Shown piece by piece: positions 5,764 to 12,822 of a stretch of 37,333 nt of DNA (position 1 is its first letter; each line of letters opens with the position of its first letter). Position numbers and translations under genes: made by a program. The DNA is from a virus. Under the pieces are notes generated by a model. It was not told the DNA's origin. It ran no database searches and saw only the letters and a list, made by a program, of their open reading frames with translations. The DNA lies in IMG/VR virus record IMGVR_UViG_3300037069_000811, positions 1-37,333 of that record; one strand, given 5' to 3'.

Positions 5764-6001
5764 AGTCTCAAAAAATCATTTCTTGAGTAAAATCAACGGC
5801 CTAAAATTATTTCCTCGTGCGATGAATTAACTTTGCCCACCTACGTTCCCCACCCTTTCAATGATTTCAATGGGTTACAGCAGCGCCGGTGCCAAAACGG
5901 GCAAATCACCCATGCAAATTGCAAATACCGATTTTCCTTGCAATCGCCTGGGGATTGGCGCATGGTTCCGCGAAGGAACACGCCTAGAGAGGGGCCCATC
6001 C

Positions 6002-6208
6002 ATGCCTATTCGACCGTTCTTTGAGCGCCGCCACTATGAGGCCATCGCGGACATTATTCAGTCTCTTGTTTACACGGCCGGCCTTACCACCTGCCAGCAG
6101 GATCACGTGGCCAGAGCGTTTACACAAGCCTTGGCCAGGACGAACCCCCATTTCAAACCTGATCGGTTCCGCACGGCTTGCGGGCCCCTCGGACATGAGG
6201 AACGCTGA
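6002..6208 (+). CDS. Small phage protein of unknown function, 68 residues
   Basis: MPIRPFFERRHYEAIADIIQ start, preceded by AGAGAGGGGCCC; an earlier in-frame ATG (5861) would lie in the repeat region and is rejected. Pattern HYEAIADII-SL...VARAFTQALARTNPHFKPDRFRTACG is shared by many small phage proteins that I know only as hypothetical. It carries two GTTTACAC sites (6068 and 6118) 50 bases apart, in two different codon registers. First gene of the second early operon. Confidence 0.82.
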   Translation: MPIRPFFERRHYEAIADIIQSLVYTAGLTTCQQDHVARAFTQALARTNPHFKPDRFRTACGPLGHEER

Positions 6209-6209
6209 C

Positions 6210-6380
6210 ATGCAAACCGGCAAGCTTGAGCAGTTGCGGGCCCGCATCTCCTATGAGAGGGTGCACCTTGAAACCCGCGACGATGCTCACACTCAGGCCC
6301 TTTGGCGCGCTACTCTGCGCCTCATGGAGGCCATGGAGGAACTGAAGATCGCGTGGCACAACCGGAGAGAAGGAGAGTGA
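6210..6380 (+). CDS. Small helical protein, 56 residues
   Basis: MQTGKLEQLRARISYERVHL start, one base after the previous stop. GAGGAACGC precedes this ATG; another in-frame ATG lies at 6195 inside the upstream gene. Charged and helical throughout, probably a short coiled coil (WRATLRLMEAMEELKIAW). No recognised family. Confidence 0.7.
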   Translation: MQTGKLEQLRARISYERVHLETRDDAHTQALWRATLRLMEAMEELKIAWHNRREGE

Positions 6381-6382
6381 CG

Positions 6383-6694
6383 ATGCACTATCTTCACATC
6401 GAAGACGCGCGCGGCGACGTGGTTGATCTAGTCGCCTTTTGCTCCGACCGTTGCCATCAACAATGGTGCCGGGGTCATAGGGTGGAATATGGCGGCTGGA
6501 ATGGGTGCCAGGAGGGGCCAGACTATCCCGAATGGTGCGCCAACTGCGGGACCTATGCCGGCGGTGAGGCAGAGTGCGAGTGCCAGCGCGATAACGTCGT
6601 CGTCAACCGCTTCCTGTCCGACGACGGTGAGAAATGCGAACACGGCCATTGGATACAACTCCGGGCCGATATGTTGGAGGACCACAATGACTAG
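6383..6694 (+). CDS. Cysteine-rich putative zinc-binding protein
   Basis: 103 residues, starting MHYLHIEDARGDVVDLVAFC after GAAGGAGAG. About nine cysteines and several histidines occur in pairs typical of zinc knuckles: CSDRCHQQWC, CANCG, CECQ and CEHGH. Such proteins can bind nucleic acid or serve as small structural zinc proteins; no specific role is visible. Its last codons overlap the next gene by 8 bases. Confidence 0.78.
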   Translation: MHYLHIEDARGDVVDLVAFCSDRCHQQWCRGHRVEYGGWNGCQEGPDYPEWCANCGTYAGGEAECECQRDNVVVNRFLSDDGEKCEHGHWIQLRADMLEDHND

Positions 6695-6881
6695 AGACGC
6701 TTGGGATAAGGTTTGGAATGCGGCCTGGGCCGATTACAAGCTAGACAATGTTCGCGCCCGGATCATCTTTGAGGAAGCGACGGCCCCCGCCAAAGCCGCC
6801 TATGAGAAGGCCAAGGCCGACGCCATGACCATTTTCATCAGGACGCTGCATGAGGCGAGCTTGCCAGGAGGGCGGCCGTGA
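6687..6881 (+). CDS. Alanine-rich helical protein, 64 residues
   Basis: Starts MTRDAWDKVWNAAWADYKLD. Contains IFEEATAPAKAAYEKAKADA, a roughly 20-residue helical module that recurs in the genes at 6988 and 7828. Starts inside the end of the zinc-binding protein gene (8-base overlap) and its stop overlaps the next GTG start. Likely a soluble helical protein; function unknown. Confidence 0.75.
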   Translation: MTRDAWDKVWNAAWADYKLDNVRARIIFEEATAPAKAAYEKAKADAMTIFIRTLHEASLPGGRP

Positions 6882-6991
6882 TCCGGGCGCTCCTTGCCAT
6901 CTTGTCACTCGCCGTCTCTGCGGCTATCCTGGCCCCGGTTCTCGAACACGCGAGGACCGCCCTTGAAACCGTCTCGGGAGCTTTGACATGA
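6878..6991 (+). CDS. 37-residue membrane or exported mini-protein
   Basis: GTG start overlapping the previous stop (GTGA) and a stop overlapping the next start (ATGA); GGAGGGCGGCC precedes it. Sequence MIRALLAILSLAVSAAILAP then VLEHARTALETVSGALT: a hydrophobic helix at residues 3-21 and a short helical tail. The double four-base overlap and good ribosome binding site make it credible in spite of its size. Could be a membrane peptide or a cleaved signal-peptide product. Confidence 0.65.
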   Translation: MIRALLAILSLAVSAAILAPVLEHARTALETVSGALT

Positions 6992-7224
6992 CCCGCCGCA
7001 CCGTCACCGAAACGGAACGCGAGGCTAGGTTAGCCTACGCGCGGGCAGTGGCCGCCGCCGTGGACGCCTTCGATGCGGCGATTGCCTCCACCTTGGCCGC
7101 CTACAATCGGGCCAGGGCCGATGCTTCTCCCGCCTACATGGAGGCGCTGGCTGACGCCAGGAAGACCTACGAACGGGCCACTCGCCCCACCGGGATCACC
7201 TACGATAAGAAGGCCCCGCTATGA
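6988..7224 (+). CDS. Alanine-rich helical protein, 78 residues
   Basis: MTRRTVTETEREARLAYARA start. Repetitive helical sequence with regularly spaced tyrosines (AAYNRARADASPAY, KTYERATRP). It belongs to the same set as the genes at 6687 and 7828, sharing the Y-E-x-A-x-x-P module. Overlaps the neighbours by 4 bases on both sides. Function unknown. Confidence 0.75.
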   Translation: MTRRTVTETEREARLAYARAVAAAVDAFDAAIASTLAAYNRARADASPAYMEALADARKTYERATRPTGITYDKKAPL

Positions 7225-7628
7225 AGCGCCCGGCGCTCATAACCCGCGTGGGCGAGAGTGAGCTTGAGGCGAGGGCCCGCGCCGACTGGCGGGTCCAGGC
7301 CGTCAACGCCACCCTGCCAGCTACCGGCCTGGGGATGATGCTGCGGGCCGTGATCGGGACGGGCCGGGGATGGCTCCCGCGCCTGGGGCTCGCCGCGCAA
7401 ATCGGGGAAGACGGGGTTGTCCGCTGCAACTTTTGGGATCAGAACGGGTTCTTCATAGAGGCTGATAACCTTCCGTTAACGGCTCCTGAGATAAGAGATA
7501 GCTTCCGCCGCTTGGCGGACCAACTGAAACTCTCGGACGCGGATCGCTTGGATATGTTTACACGGCTCGCTAAGTGGCTGGGTGACGACAGGCGGTCCCG
7601 CAAGGACGCAAAGGAGATCGGACTATGA
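7221..7628 (+). CDS. Unknown protein, 135 residues
   Basis: MKRPALITRVGESELEARAR start with ATGA coupling to the upstream gene. N-terminal half includes GLGMMLRAVIGTGRGWLPRLG; the C-terminal half is charged and helical (EIRDSFRRLADQLKLSDADR). A GTTTACAC site at 7556 encodes Phe-Thr in DMFTRLAKWL. No recognised family; the C-terminal part is compatible with a regulatory or nucleic-acid-binding helix bundle, but that is a guess. Confidence 0.78.
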   Translation: MKRPALITRVGESELEARARADWRVQAVNATLPATGLGMMLRAVIGTGRGWLPRLGLAAQIGEDGVVRCNFWDQNGFFIEADNLPLTAPEIRDSFRRLADQLKLSDADRLDMFTRLAKWLGDDRRSRKDAKEIGL

Positions 7629-7825
7629 CCATCTTTGAAGCCGTGATGATCGCTGAAGAGGTCGATGAAGCGGACGAGGAAACCCAAATCGCCGCTTGGC
7701 AACTCCTGCACGACACTGGGGTTGCCTATCAGCTTCAGGGTTGGTTCGGCCGCACTGCCCGCGACCTGCTGCAACGCGGCATTATCCAGCAGCACGGCAT
7801 TTCCGAACCGAAGAAGGAAGCCTAG
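7625..7825 (+). CDS. Small phage protein with QLQGWFGR signature
   Basis: 66 residues, MTIFEAVMIAEEVDEADEET start, ATGA overlap with the upstream gene. The central AWQLLHDTGVAYQLQGWFGR segment followed by TARDLLQRGII is a pattern I have met repeatedly in small phage proteins annotated only as a DUF. No enzymatic residues stand out. Acidic N-terminal helix, compact helical fold likely. Confidence 0.8.
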   Translation: MTIFEAVMIAEEVDEADEETQIAAWQLLHDTGVAYQLQGWFGRTARDLLQRGIIQQHGISEPKKEA

Positions 7826-7827
7826 AG

Positions 7828-8223
7828 ATGGCCGCCAAGATCACCGCCGCATTCCTTGAGGCCCGTGGCGCTTGCGCGGGCCAAGTGGCGCAATTCCGCG
7901 AACTGTTTGGCGAGGAAACGACTGTTACGGTCGCCAAGGCCCGCCGCTTCTACCACCTTTTCCAATGGGTATGGGCATCCTCTCTCCTGTCCAATGAGGG
8001 CCAGCGCGCCTTCCTGCTTGAGGTCCGGCCCGATTGGGATGCTTACCTCGCGGCAATCGACGCCGATCTGCAAATCTATAAGCGGTCCCTGCTCGCCCCC
8101 CACTCCCTCGCCAATAAACGCGCCCGCACCGCCTATGAAGAGGCGGTGAAGCCTCACGCGGCCACCTACAATCGCGCGCAATCCGCCGCCTGGGCAAGAG
8201 CCTGGATTGAGGACCACAAATGA
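7828..8223 (+). CDS. Helical protein, 131 residues
   Basis: MAAKITAAFLEARGACAGQV start after CCTAGAG. N-terminal domain contains LFGEETTVTVAKARRFYHLF and WVWASSLL; the C-terminal part carries the shared module AYEEAVKPHAATYNRAQSAA. Related by that module to the genes at 6687 and 6988, which suggests duplication of a helical unit within the early operon. Function unknown. Confidence 0.75.
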   Translation: MAAKITAAFLEARGACAGQVAQFRELFGEETTVTVAKARRFYHLFQWVWASSLLSNEGQRAFLLEVRPDWDAYLAAIDADLQIYKRSLLAPHSLANKRARTAYEEAVKPHAATYNRAQSAAWARAWIEDHK

Positions 8224-8480
8224 CCGGGATCAGTGGGATCGGGCGGGGGCGGCCGTGTGCCCCCGTCACCTACCGGGTCAGAAACCCGGCCGGAAACGCT
8301 GTTTACACGACTTCCAACATAGTGTGTGCCATGTCGCAGGCGGACTTCCTGGGTTACGGGCACTTCGTCACCGTGGAATACGTCATTCGCCAGGAGCGCA
8401 ATACCCCGCCGGCTGCTTCCCAAACGCCTTCCGATACACCAGATACCCCTGACCGCTGGCTGCGATTAGAGCCTGTTTAA
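8220..8480 (+). CDS. Unknown protein, 86 residues
   Basis: MTGISGIGRGRPCAPVTYRV start, ATGA-coupled to the upstream gene. Beta-rich core (NAVYTTSNIVCAMSQADFL, HFVTVEYVI) and a Pro/Thr-rich tail. GTTTACAC at 8301 encodes Val-Tyr-Thr. The last 98 bases overlap the 3' end of the oppositely oriented primase-helicase gene; both frames look genuine to their stops. No terminator is seen between them. Confidence 0.72.
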   Translation: MTGISGIGRGRPCAPVTYRVRNPAGNAVYTTSNIVCAMSQADFLGYGHFVTVEYVIRQERNTPPAASQTPSDTPDTPDRWLRLEPV

Positions 8481-10209
8481 CCTCTCGTTCGCCGGGGCTT
8501 CGCTTCAATTCCTTCTCTAGCTCCTTCGTGATCCAGAGGGGAACCGGCCCCCGCTGGAGAAGGGGCTGGCCCGCCCGCGACGCCTTGACCGCTATTTCGA
8601 CCACGGCCATCATCAGGGCGTTGATTTCCCCGGCTCCCATGGGTTCCAGAATGCCGTCCGACCACCGTAGCAGGACTGGCGGACCCTTGGCCCCGTGGTT
8701 CCGCTTCTCAACCCGAAGCTCGAATTGATCCTCCGCACCCTTCACGGGCGTGAGGCTGAGGCGGCTCCTGGGGGCGTTGTGCCACGCCACCGACCACCCG
8801 CTTGCATCTCCCCGCTCCTGCCCCGCTTGGCTGGGGTGCCAGAGCATTAGCAGGGTGGCGTCCGCTTCCTCACACAGGCCCTGCAACAGGCCGATAGCGC
8901 CCATGACTGCACCTTCGTCGATCTTGGCGCGGGGCCCGAACAGCAGGGCGTTGTAGGTGCTATCCACGACGATGAACCGATGACGCTCGGAACCCTCCAG
9001 GGCCGTGAGCAGTCGATCCCAAAGGACCCCGCGCATCGGCTCGCTCCCCTCGGGCACGACTGCTAATTTGGGGCGGTCGCGGCTGAGGTCCCAATACGCT
9101 CCTGGGTCGGCCGTGGCCGGGACCCCAAGGCGGCCGGCGATGGCCTGGGCTCGGCGGGCAACCTCGTCCGCGTGATCCTCATAACTGAGATAGATGAAGT
9201 CCGCCGGCTCCACAGGCCGCCCCCAAACGGGAAGGCCGGCGTCCAGGGACATCCCCCACTGGAGCGCCACGCGGCTCTTGTGCGACCCGCCGGGACCGGC
9301 GAGGAACGTGACTGTCCCGCGCTCCACCAGACCGGGGATCAACTCGCGCACTGGAGGGACCGTCCGGTCCAGCACGGCTCGGAGGCGAACCGGACCCTCG
9401 GGCTCCTTGACTTCAACCCCCAAGGCCCGAAGGCGCTCGGCGGTCGGCCGGGGATCGGGGGCGTAGCAACCCGGTTCGTTTACACGATTACGGTAGCCGC
9501 TCCAGACCGCCAGCCCAAGCTCTTCTTCATCCAGGGGCGTATCGCTGCGCTGGTTCCAAGTCCCGACGATCTCAAGAGCCTTGGCCTCGGAGATGGCAAG
9601 GTCGCAAAGCTCGGCCGCCAAGCCAAACGCGCGGTTGTTCCGCTCCCCGTCCGCCGCCGGGCTTATATCCCACGCGCGGGTGAAGCCCATCTCCAGGGCT
9701 TGTGGCGTATCCCATACCAAGTGGTCCGGGGCCCTGGCAGGCTCACGGCTCTTGGCCGGGCTCAAGTCATAGGTCTCGGGCAGGGGCGCGACGGGAAGGT
9801 CGCTCAGGACCGTGTAAACACTCCCGTCAACCTCGGAACCGGGCAGGAGGACATAGCCCCCGCTCCCCCGAACGTCGATCTCGGGGCCGATCCTCCTGAC
9901 GCTGTTGGCCGCCTCGCCTTCGAAGTAGATATGCCGCCCGCCCTTTGGCGTGCGGACCTGAAGGGTGTCGGCCCATCCGTGGGCAAGCTCATAGGCTCCC
10001 CACGCTTCCTCGCCCTCGGGCCCGTCAATATCGACCACGGCGAGCCCGGAGGGTCCACAGGCCACAGCCCAATTACAGCCGGGGAACTGCTCGCGCCATG
10101 CAGCGATCTGCGCCGGGTCATTGGTCGCGTCCAACAGGCCATGTTTTGTAAGCGGCGTCTTGGCTCCCGACCGGATCGGGAACACATGCCAGCTATCGCT
10201 AAAAACCAT
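8383..10209 (-). CDS. Primase-polymerase / RepA-like helicase fusion
   Basis: 608 residues, two domains. Residues 1-150 match the bifunctional primase/polymerase (Prim-Pol) domain: VFPIRSGAKTPL, the catalytic DID at 60-62, GGRHIYF at 90-96 and IDVRGSGGYVLLPGS from 111. Residues 280-500 are a RecA-like RepA/AAA_25 ATPase, with Walker A AGPGGSHKS at 304-312 and Walker B RFIVVDS at 411-417. The C-terminal 80 residues are a helical DNA-binding-like tail. It should lay down primers and unwind DNA at the phage fork. GGAGATCAA gives a good ribosome binding site. It is the only minus-strand gene between two rightward operons. GTTTACAC-family sites lie at 9478 and 9812. Confidence 0.92.
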   Translation of the reverse strand: MVFSDSWHVFPIRSGAKTPLTKHGLLDATNDPAQIAAWREQFPGCNWAVACGPSGLAVVDIDGPEGEEAWGAYELAHGWADTLQVRTPKGGRHIYFEGEAANSVRRIGPEIDVRGSGGYVLLPGSEVDGSVYTVLSDLPVAPLPETYDLSPAKSREPARAPDHLVWDTPQALEMGFTRAWDISPAADGERNNRAFGLAAELCDLAISEAKALEIVGTWNQRSDTPLDEEELGLAVWSGYRNRVNEPGCYAPDPRPTAERLRALGVEVKEPEGPVRLRAVLDRTVPPVRELIPGLVERGTVTFLAGPGGSHKSRVALQWGMSLDAGLPVWGRPVEPADFIYLSYEDHADEVARRAQAIAGRLGVPATADPGAYWDLSRDRPKLAVVPEGSEPMRGVLWDRLLTALEGSERHRFIVVDSTYNALLFGPRAKIDEGAVMGAIGLLQGLCEEADATLLMLWHPSQAGQERGDASGWSVAWHNAPRSRLSLTPVKGAEDQFELRVEKRNHGAKGPPVLLRWSDGILEPMGAGEINALMMAVVEIAVKASRAGQPLLQRGPVPLWITKELEKELKRSPGEREVKQALIAASGQGYLVYRKAFGKQPAGYCAPGE

Positions 10210-10228
10210 TTGATCTCCGCTCCAGGCC

Positions 10229-10252
10229 GTTCTAGAGTGGCATAGGCGTCAC
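10229..10252 (-). promoter_or_regulatory. Possible leftward promoter of primase-helicase gene
   Basis: Read leftward, GTGACGC (10252-10246) and TCTAGAAC (10236-10229) resemble the Caulobacter housekeeping promoter boxes TTGACGS and GCTANAWC. The gap is 9 bases, one short of the usual 10-14. It lies 20 bases upstream of the primase-helicase ATG. The 60-base divergent gap must also serve the rightward gene at 10270. Weak evidence. Confidence 0.28.
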
Positions 10253-10269
10253 TTGTGGTCAACGCAGAA

Positions 10270-10578
10270 ATGGCAACACAACTCGAATTAGCGCGCTGGG
10301 CCCGCCGGGCGAAACCCGGTAGCGTCTTTGTCTATGCCCGCCGCGCCGTCCCGCGCCTTTGGGAAGACGGCAAGAAGGACGCGGACGAAGACGTGTTCCG
10401 CTTCGCGCGCCGACTGTCAGATCACCGAGAGGTCTTCCTCTCTCAGCGCAGGGAGCGGGGTGGTATGGTCGCCTATACTGCGACCGCCGTGAACCCATTT
10501 CTGATGGTGCGTTTACACAACGCGCTGCGCCGATGGAACCAAAACCGCCCTAACGTGTTCCGCAAGAATGCTGCTTGA
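10270..10578 (+). CDS. Small basic protein, 102 residues
   Basis: MATQLELARWARRAKPGSVF start; an in-frame GTG at 10255 would add five residues. Basic and helical, with FVYARRAVPRLWEDGKKDAD and DVFRFARRLSDHREVFL. It resembles small phage DNA-associated proteins but has no clear motif. It is first in the rightward replication operon and overlaps the SNF2 helicase start by 11 bases, so the two may work together. GTTTACAC at 10511 forces a TTA leucine codon (VRLHNAL), unusual in this GC-rich sequence. Confidence 0.75.
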   Translation: MATQLELARWARRAKPGSVFVYARRAVPRLWEDGKKDADEDVFRFARRLSDHREVFLSQRRERGGMVAYTATAVNPFLMVRLHNALRRWNQNRPNVFRKNAA

Positions 10579-12196
10579 TCTGAGCCCGACTGACGACTTC
10601 CTGATCCGGGTGCCCCGGTCGGAAGGCCCGATGATCCGTGAGCTTATCATGGAGCATGGGTTCGACCTGTCGATCCCCGCATCCTCACCCTCCGAGGCGG
10701 TGCTGTTTACACGCGAACCCTACGCCGCAGTCCAATTCTTCGACCACGCCACCCCGGCCGCCAAGGATCGCCTGATCCGTTTACACGAAGCGGTTGAGGA
10801 AAGCTGGCGGGCTGAGAGTAAGGCGAACATCGACTACCCGGCCGACCAAGAGCTATGGCCATTCCAGCGGGCGGGTGTTGAGTATGCCCTATCGCGCAAG
10901 CACACCCTGATTGGCGACCAACCCGGCCTGGGGAAGACGCCGCAAGCCATCTGCCTCGCTAATGAAATGCGGGCTCGCCGGGTGCTGGTCATCTGCCCCG
11001 CAAATATCCGGCTCCAGTGGGCGCACATGATCCGCCGCTGGTCCACGATGAACTGGCCCTTCACTGTCCACCCTGCCCTGAGCGGCAAGCATGGTATCCA
11101 CCCCTACGCCGCCTGGAATATCGTCTCCTACGATCTGGCCCGGTCGCCCGCCACTTGGGCGGCCCTGGTCGGCGGCAAGCGATACGATCTCCTGGTCCTC
11201 GACGAAGCCCACTATCTGAAGACAGTGGACGCTCGCCGGACCCGAGCGATTTTAGGCGGGGGCGATAACGCTCCCCTCCCGTCAATCGCCAGCCACTGCG
11301 AACACATCCTCGCCCTTACCGGCACCCCGCTCCCGAACCGCCCGAGGGAAGCCTACACGCTCGCGCGCGGGCTCTGTTTCGATGCCGTGGATTTCATGTC
11401 TGAAGAGGCGTTTACTTTGCGCTTTAACCCGTCCATGCGCGGCGTCACCACGTCGGGGAAGGTCTATAACGACGAGCGGACAGGCCGTCACGGCGAGCTA
11501 CAAGCGCGTCTGCGGGCGAACTTCATGGTCCGCCGGGAGAAGCATGGCGAACGCGGGGTCCTTGGCCAGCTTCGGCTCCCGAAGTTTGACATCGTGCATG
11601 TCGAGGAAACCGGCGCAGTCAAGGCCGCGCTCAAGGCTGAACGGCTCTTGGACATTGATCTGGCCCACCTGCCCGGCCCCGAGAGCCCGGTCTTCGGACA
11701 AATCGCCACAGTCCGGCGGATGATGGGCGAAGCCATCGCGCCCCTGGGGGCGGACTATGTAGAGATGCTGCTTGAGGGTGGCGAGGACAAGCTGGTCGTC
11801 TTCGCGCATCACATAAATGTGCTGAACTTGCTTGAGGCTCGCCTAACAAGGTTCGGTTTGGTCCGCATCGACGGTTCTACTGGCGCTCTGCGTAAGCAGA
11901 CTAAGGTGGACAAGTTTATCGCGGACGAAAGCATCCGCGTATGCTTGGGAAACCTTCAGTCCATGGGGACCGGGACTGACGGGCTTCAGGACGTGTGCGC
12001 CCATGCGGTGTTCATCGAGGCGGATTGGACCCCCGGCGTCAACCAACAAGGGGTTGACAGGCTCGACCGTGGCGGCCAAGCTGGAACTGTTCAGGCAGAC
12101 TTTCTTGTGGCCCCTAACTCCTTTTCAGAGCGACTTCTGAGTGTTTCTATTGAAAAAGAGCACACGGTTCACGCGGTCCTAGATAGGAGACGCTGA
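10568..12196 (+). CDS. SNF2-type DNA helicase/translocase
   Basis: 542 residues. Superfamily 2 ATPase of the SNF2 type as found in phage replication modules. Seen: LWPFQRAGVEYAL at about 97-109, Walker A GDQPGLGKT at 116-124, DEAH at 212-215, TGTPLPNRP at 251-259, and a C-terminal motif VI QQGVDRLDRGGQ at 493-504. The first 85 residues form a separate N-terminal region. It probably remodels or unwinds DNA during phage replication, recombination or repair. Two GTTTACAC sites (10705 and 10779) fall within 82 bases, one using a TTA leucine codon. Confidence 0.92.
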   Translation: MLLDLSPTDDFLIRVPRSEGPMIRELIMEHGFDLSIPASSPSEAVLFTREPYAAVQFFDHATPAAKDRLIRLHEAVEESWRAESKANIDYPADQELWPFQRAGVEYALSRKHTLIGDQPGLGKTPQAICLANEMRARRVLVICPANIRLQWAHMIRRWSTMNWPFTVHPALSGKHGIHPYAAWNIVSYDLARSPATWAALVGGKRYDLLVLDEAHYLKTVDARRTRAILGGGDNAPLPSIASHCEHILALTGTPLPNRPREAYTLARGLCFDAVDFMSEEAFTLRFNPSMRGVTTSGKVYNDERTGRHGELQARLRANFMVRREKHGERGVLGQLRLPKFDIVHVEETGAVKAALKAERLLDIDLAHLPGPESPVFGQIATVRRMMGEAIAPLGADYVEMLLEGGEDKLVVFAHHINVLNLLEARLTRFGLVRIDGSTGALRKQTKVDKFIADESIRVCLGNLQSMGTGTDGLQDVCAHAVFIEADWTPGVNQQGVDRLDRGGQAGTVQADFLVAPNSFSERLLSVSIEKEHTVHAVLDRRR

Positions 12197-12198
12197 CT

Positions 12199-12531
12199 AT
12201 GCAGACAGAAGTCGAGTTGCTTTTGGACTATCTCGAAGGCGTGCAAACAGTAATCGCCACCTACCAGTATGAGGAAGCGGACAAGGCGGCGGGGTTCATA
12301 ATCCTCGCGGACATCCTGGCCGACCCCGCGCTTCTCAAGGCCCAGGAAAATCTCTCGAAACTTTTTCCGGTCCCGCCGGAACCAACTCCCTCGCCAATCG
12401 TTCTCCCCCCGCTGGCAACTTTCGCCAGCTTAATTAGGAGGGTGTTCCATGCCCCCTATCAGAGCCTCGCGGGACCCGCGAACGAAAGAAGAGCTTCTGT
12501 CGAAGTTCCTCTCCTTCGACTACTCGGGTAA
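12199..12531 (+). CDS. Unknown protein, 110 residues
   Basis: MQTEVELLLDYLEGVQTVIA start, two bases after the helicase stop, with TAGGAGACGC as ribosome binding site. Acidic helical N-terminal half, Pro-rich middle (PVPPEPTPSPIVLPPL), then a basic tail that overlaps the next gene by 83 bases. The overlap tail may be less constrained than the N-terminal half. Contains GTGCAAAC at 12241. Confidence 0.68.
   Translation: MQTEVELLLDYLEGVQTVIATYQYEEADKAAGFIILADILADPALLKAQENLSKLFPVPPEPTPSPIVLPPLATFASLIRRVFHAPYQSLAGPANERRASVEVPLLRLLG
12411..12429 (+). other. Hairpin before downstream ribosome binding site
   Basis: GCTGGC and GCCAGC pair around AACTTTC, immediately before TTAATTAGGAGGGTG, the ribosome binding site of the gene at 12449. 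It could insulate or regulate translation of that gene. No T-run follows, so it is not an intrinsic terminator. Confidence 0.45.
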
Positions 12532-12760
12532 CATCCGCGAAATCGGAGAAGAGACGCATGTTAAGCGGATCGCTCCGAACAAGGTCCGCCTTGCATTTCC
12601 GAGAACGGGGAAAGTGTATGATCTCACTGTCCACCAGCCTCGCAATGAAGGCGACTACGCGCCCCGGCGGAAAGCTCCCAAGATCAAGGAAGCTCAAGCC
12701 GCTGCTCCCAAGGCCAAGTCTATCGGCCGGGCGGCTGTCCGCCGGATGGCGCGTCACTAA
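12449..12760 (+). CDS. Small basic protein, 103 residues
   Basis: MPPIRASRDPRTKEELLSKF start with a strong AGGAGGG ribosome binding site. N-terminal fold with FDYSGNIREIGEETHVKRIA and VRLAFPRTGKVYDLTV is beta-like; the C-terminal 35 residues are Lys/Ala/Arg-rich (RRKAPKIKEAQAAAPKAKS) and probably bind nucleic acid. Similar lysine-rich tails occur in phage DNA-binding proteins. Not assigned to a family. Confidence 0.75.
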   Translation: MPPIRASRDPRTKEELLSKFLSFDYSGNIREIGEETHVKRIAPNKVRLAFPRTGKVYDLTVHQPRNEGDYAPRRKAPKIKEAQAAAPKAKSIGRAAVRRMARH

Positions 12761-12765
12761 GGCCC

Positions 12766-12795
12766 TTGACCCCGGCGGTGGCTTCAGGCTACTGT
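12766..12795 (+). promoter_or_regulatory. Candidate promoter before 12823 gene
   Basis: TTGACC (12766-12771), a 17-base spacer, then CTACTG (12789-12794) within GGCTACTGT. This agrees with the sigma-70 -35 and partly with the GCTA-type -10 of alphaproteobacteria. It lies in the 62-base gap between two co-directional genes, the largest break in this part of the operon. Confidence 0.4.
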
Positions 12796-12822
12796 CGGGG
12801 TCGAACCTTTCGGAGAGGCGAA

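Larger units (their letters stand above)
5517..6001. other. Non-coding candidate replication origin and control region
   Basis: 485 bases without a convincing gene. In order: an AT-rich tract after the terminator, a 13-bp hairpin (5565-5601), three C-rich repeats with AT-rich spacers (5606-5763), AT-rich DNA to about 5830, a partial fourth repeat (5845-5855), and a final segment with TGCAAATTGCAAAT (5915) and hairpin GTTCC-GCGAA-GGAAC. Phased repeats, AT-rich spacers, a strong hairpin and position between operons fit an origin or a major control region. No origin function can be shown from sequence alone. Confidence 0.5.

Noticed and set aside
5833-6024. Short plus-strand frame across the end of the C-rich repeat region
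   Set aside because: No ribosome binding site and it overlaps the well-supported start at 6002.
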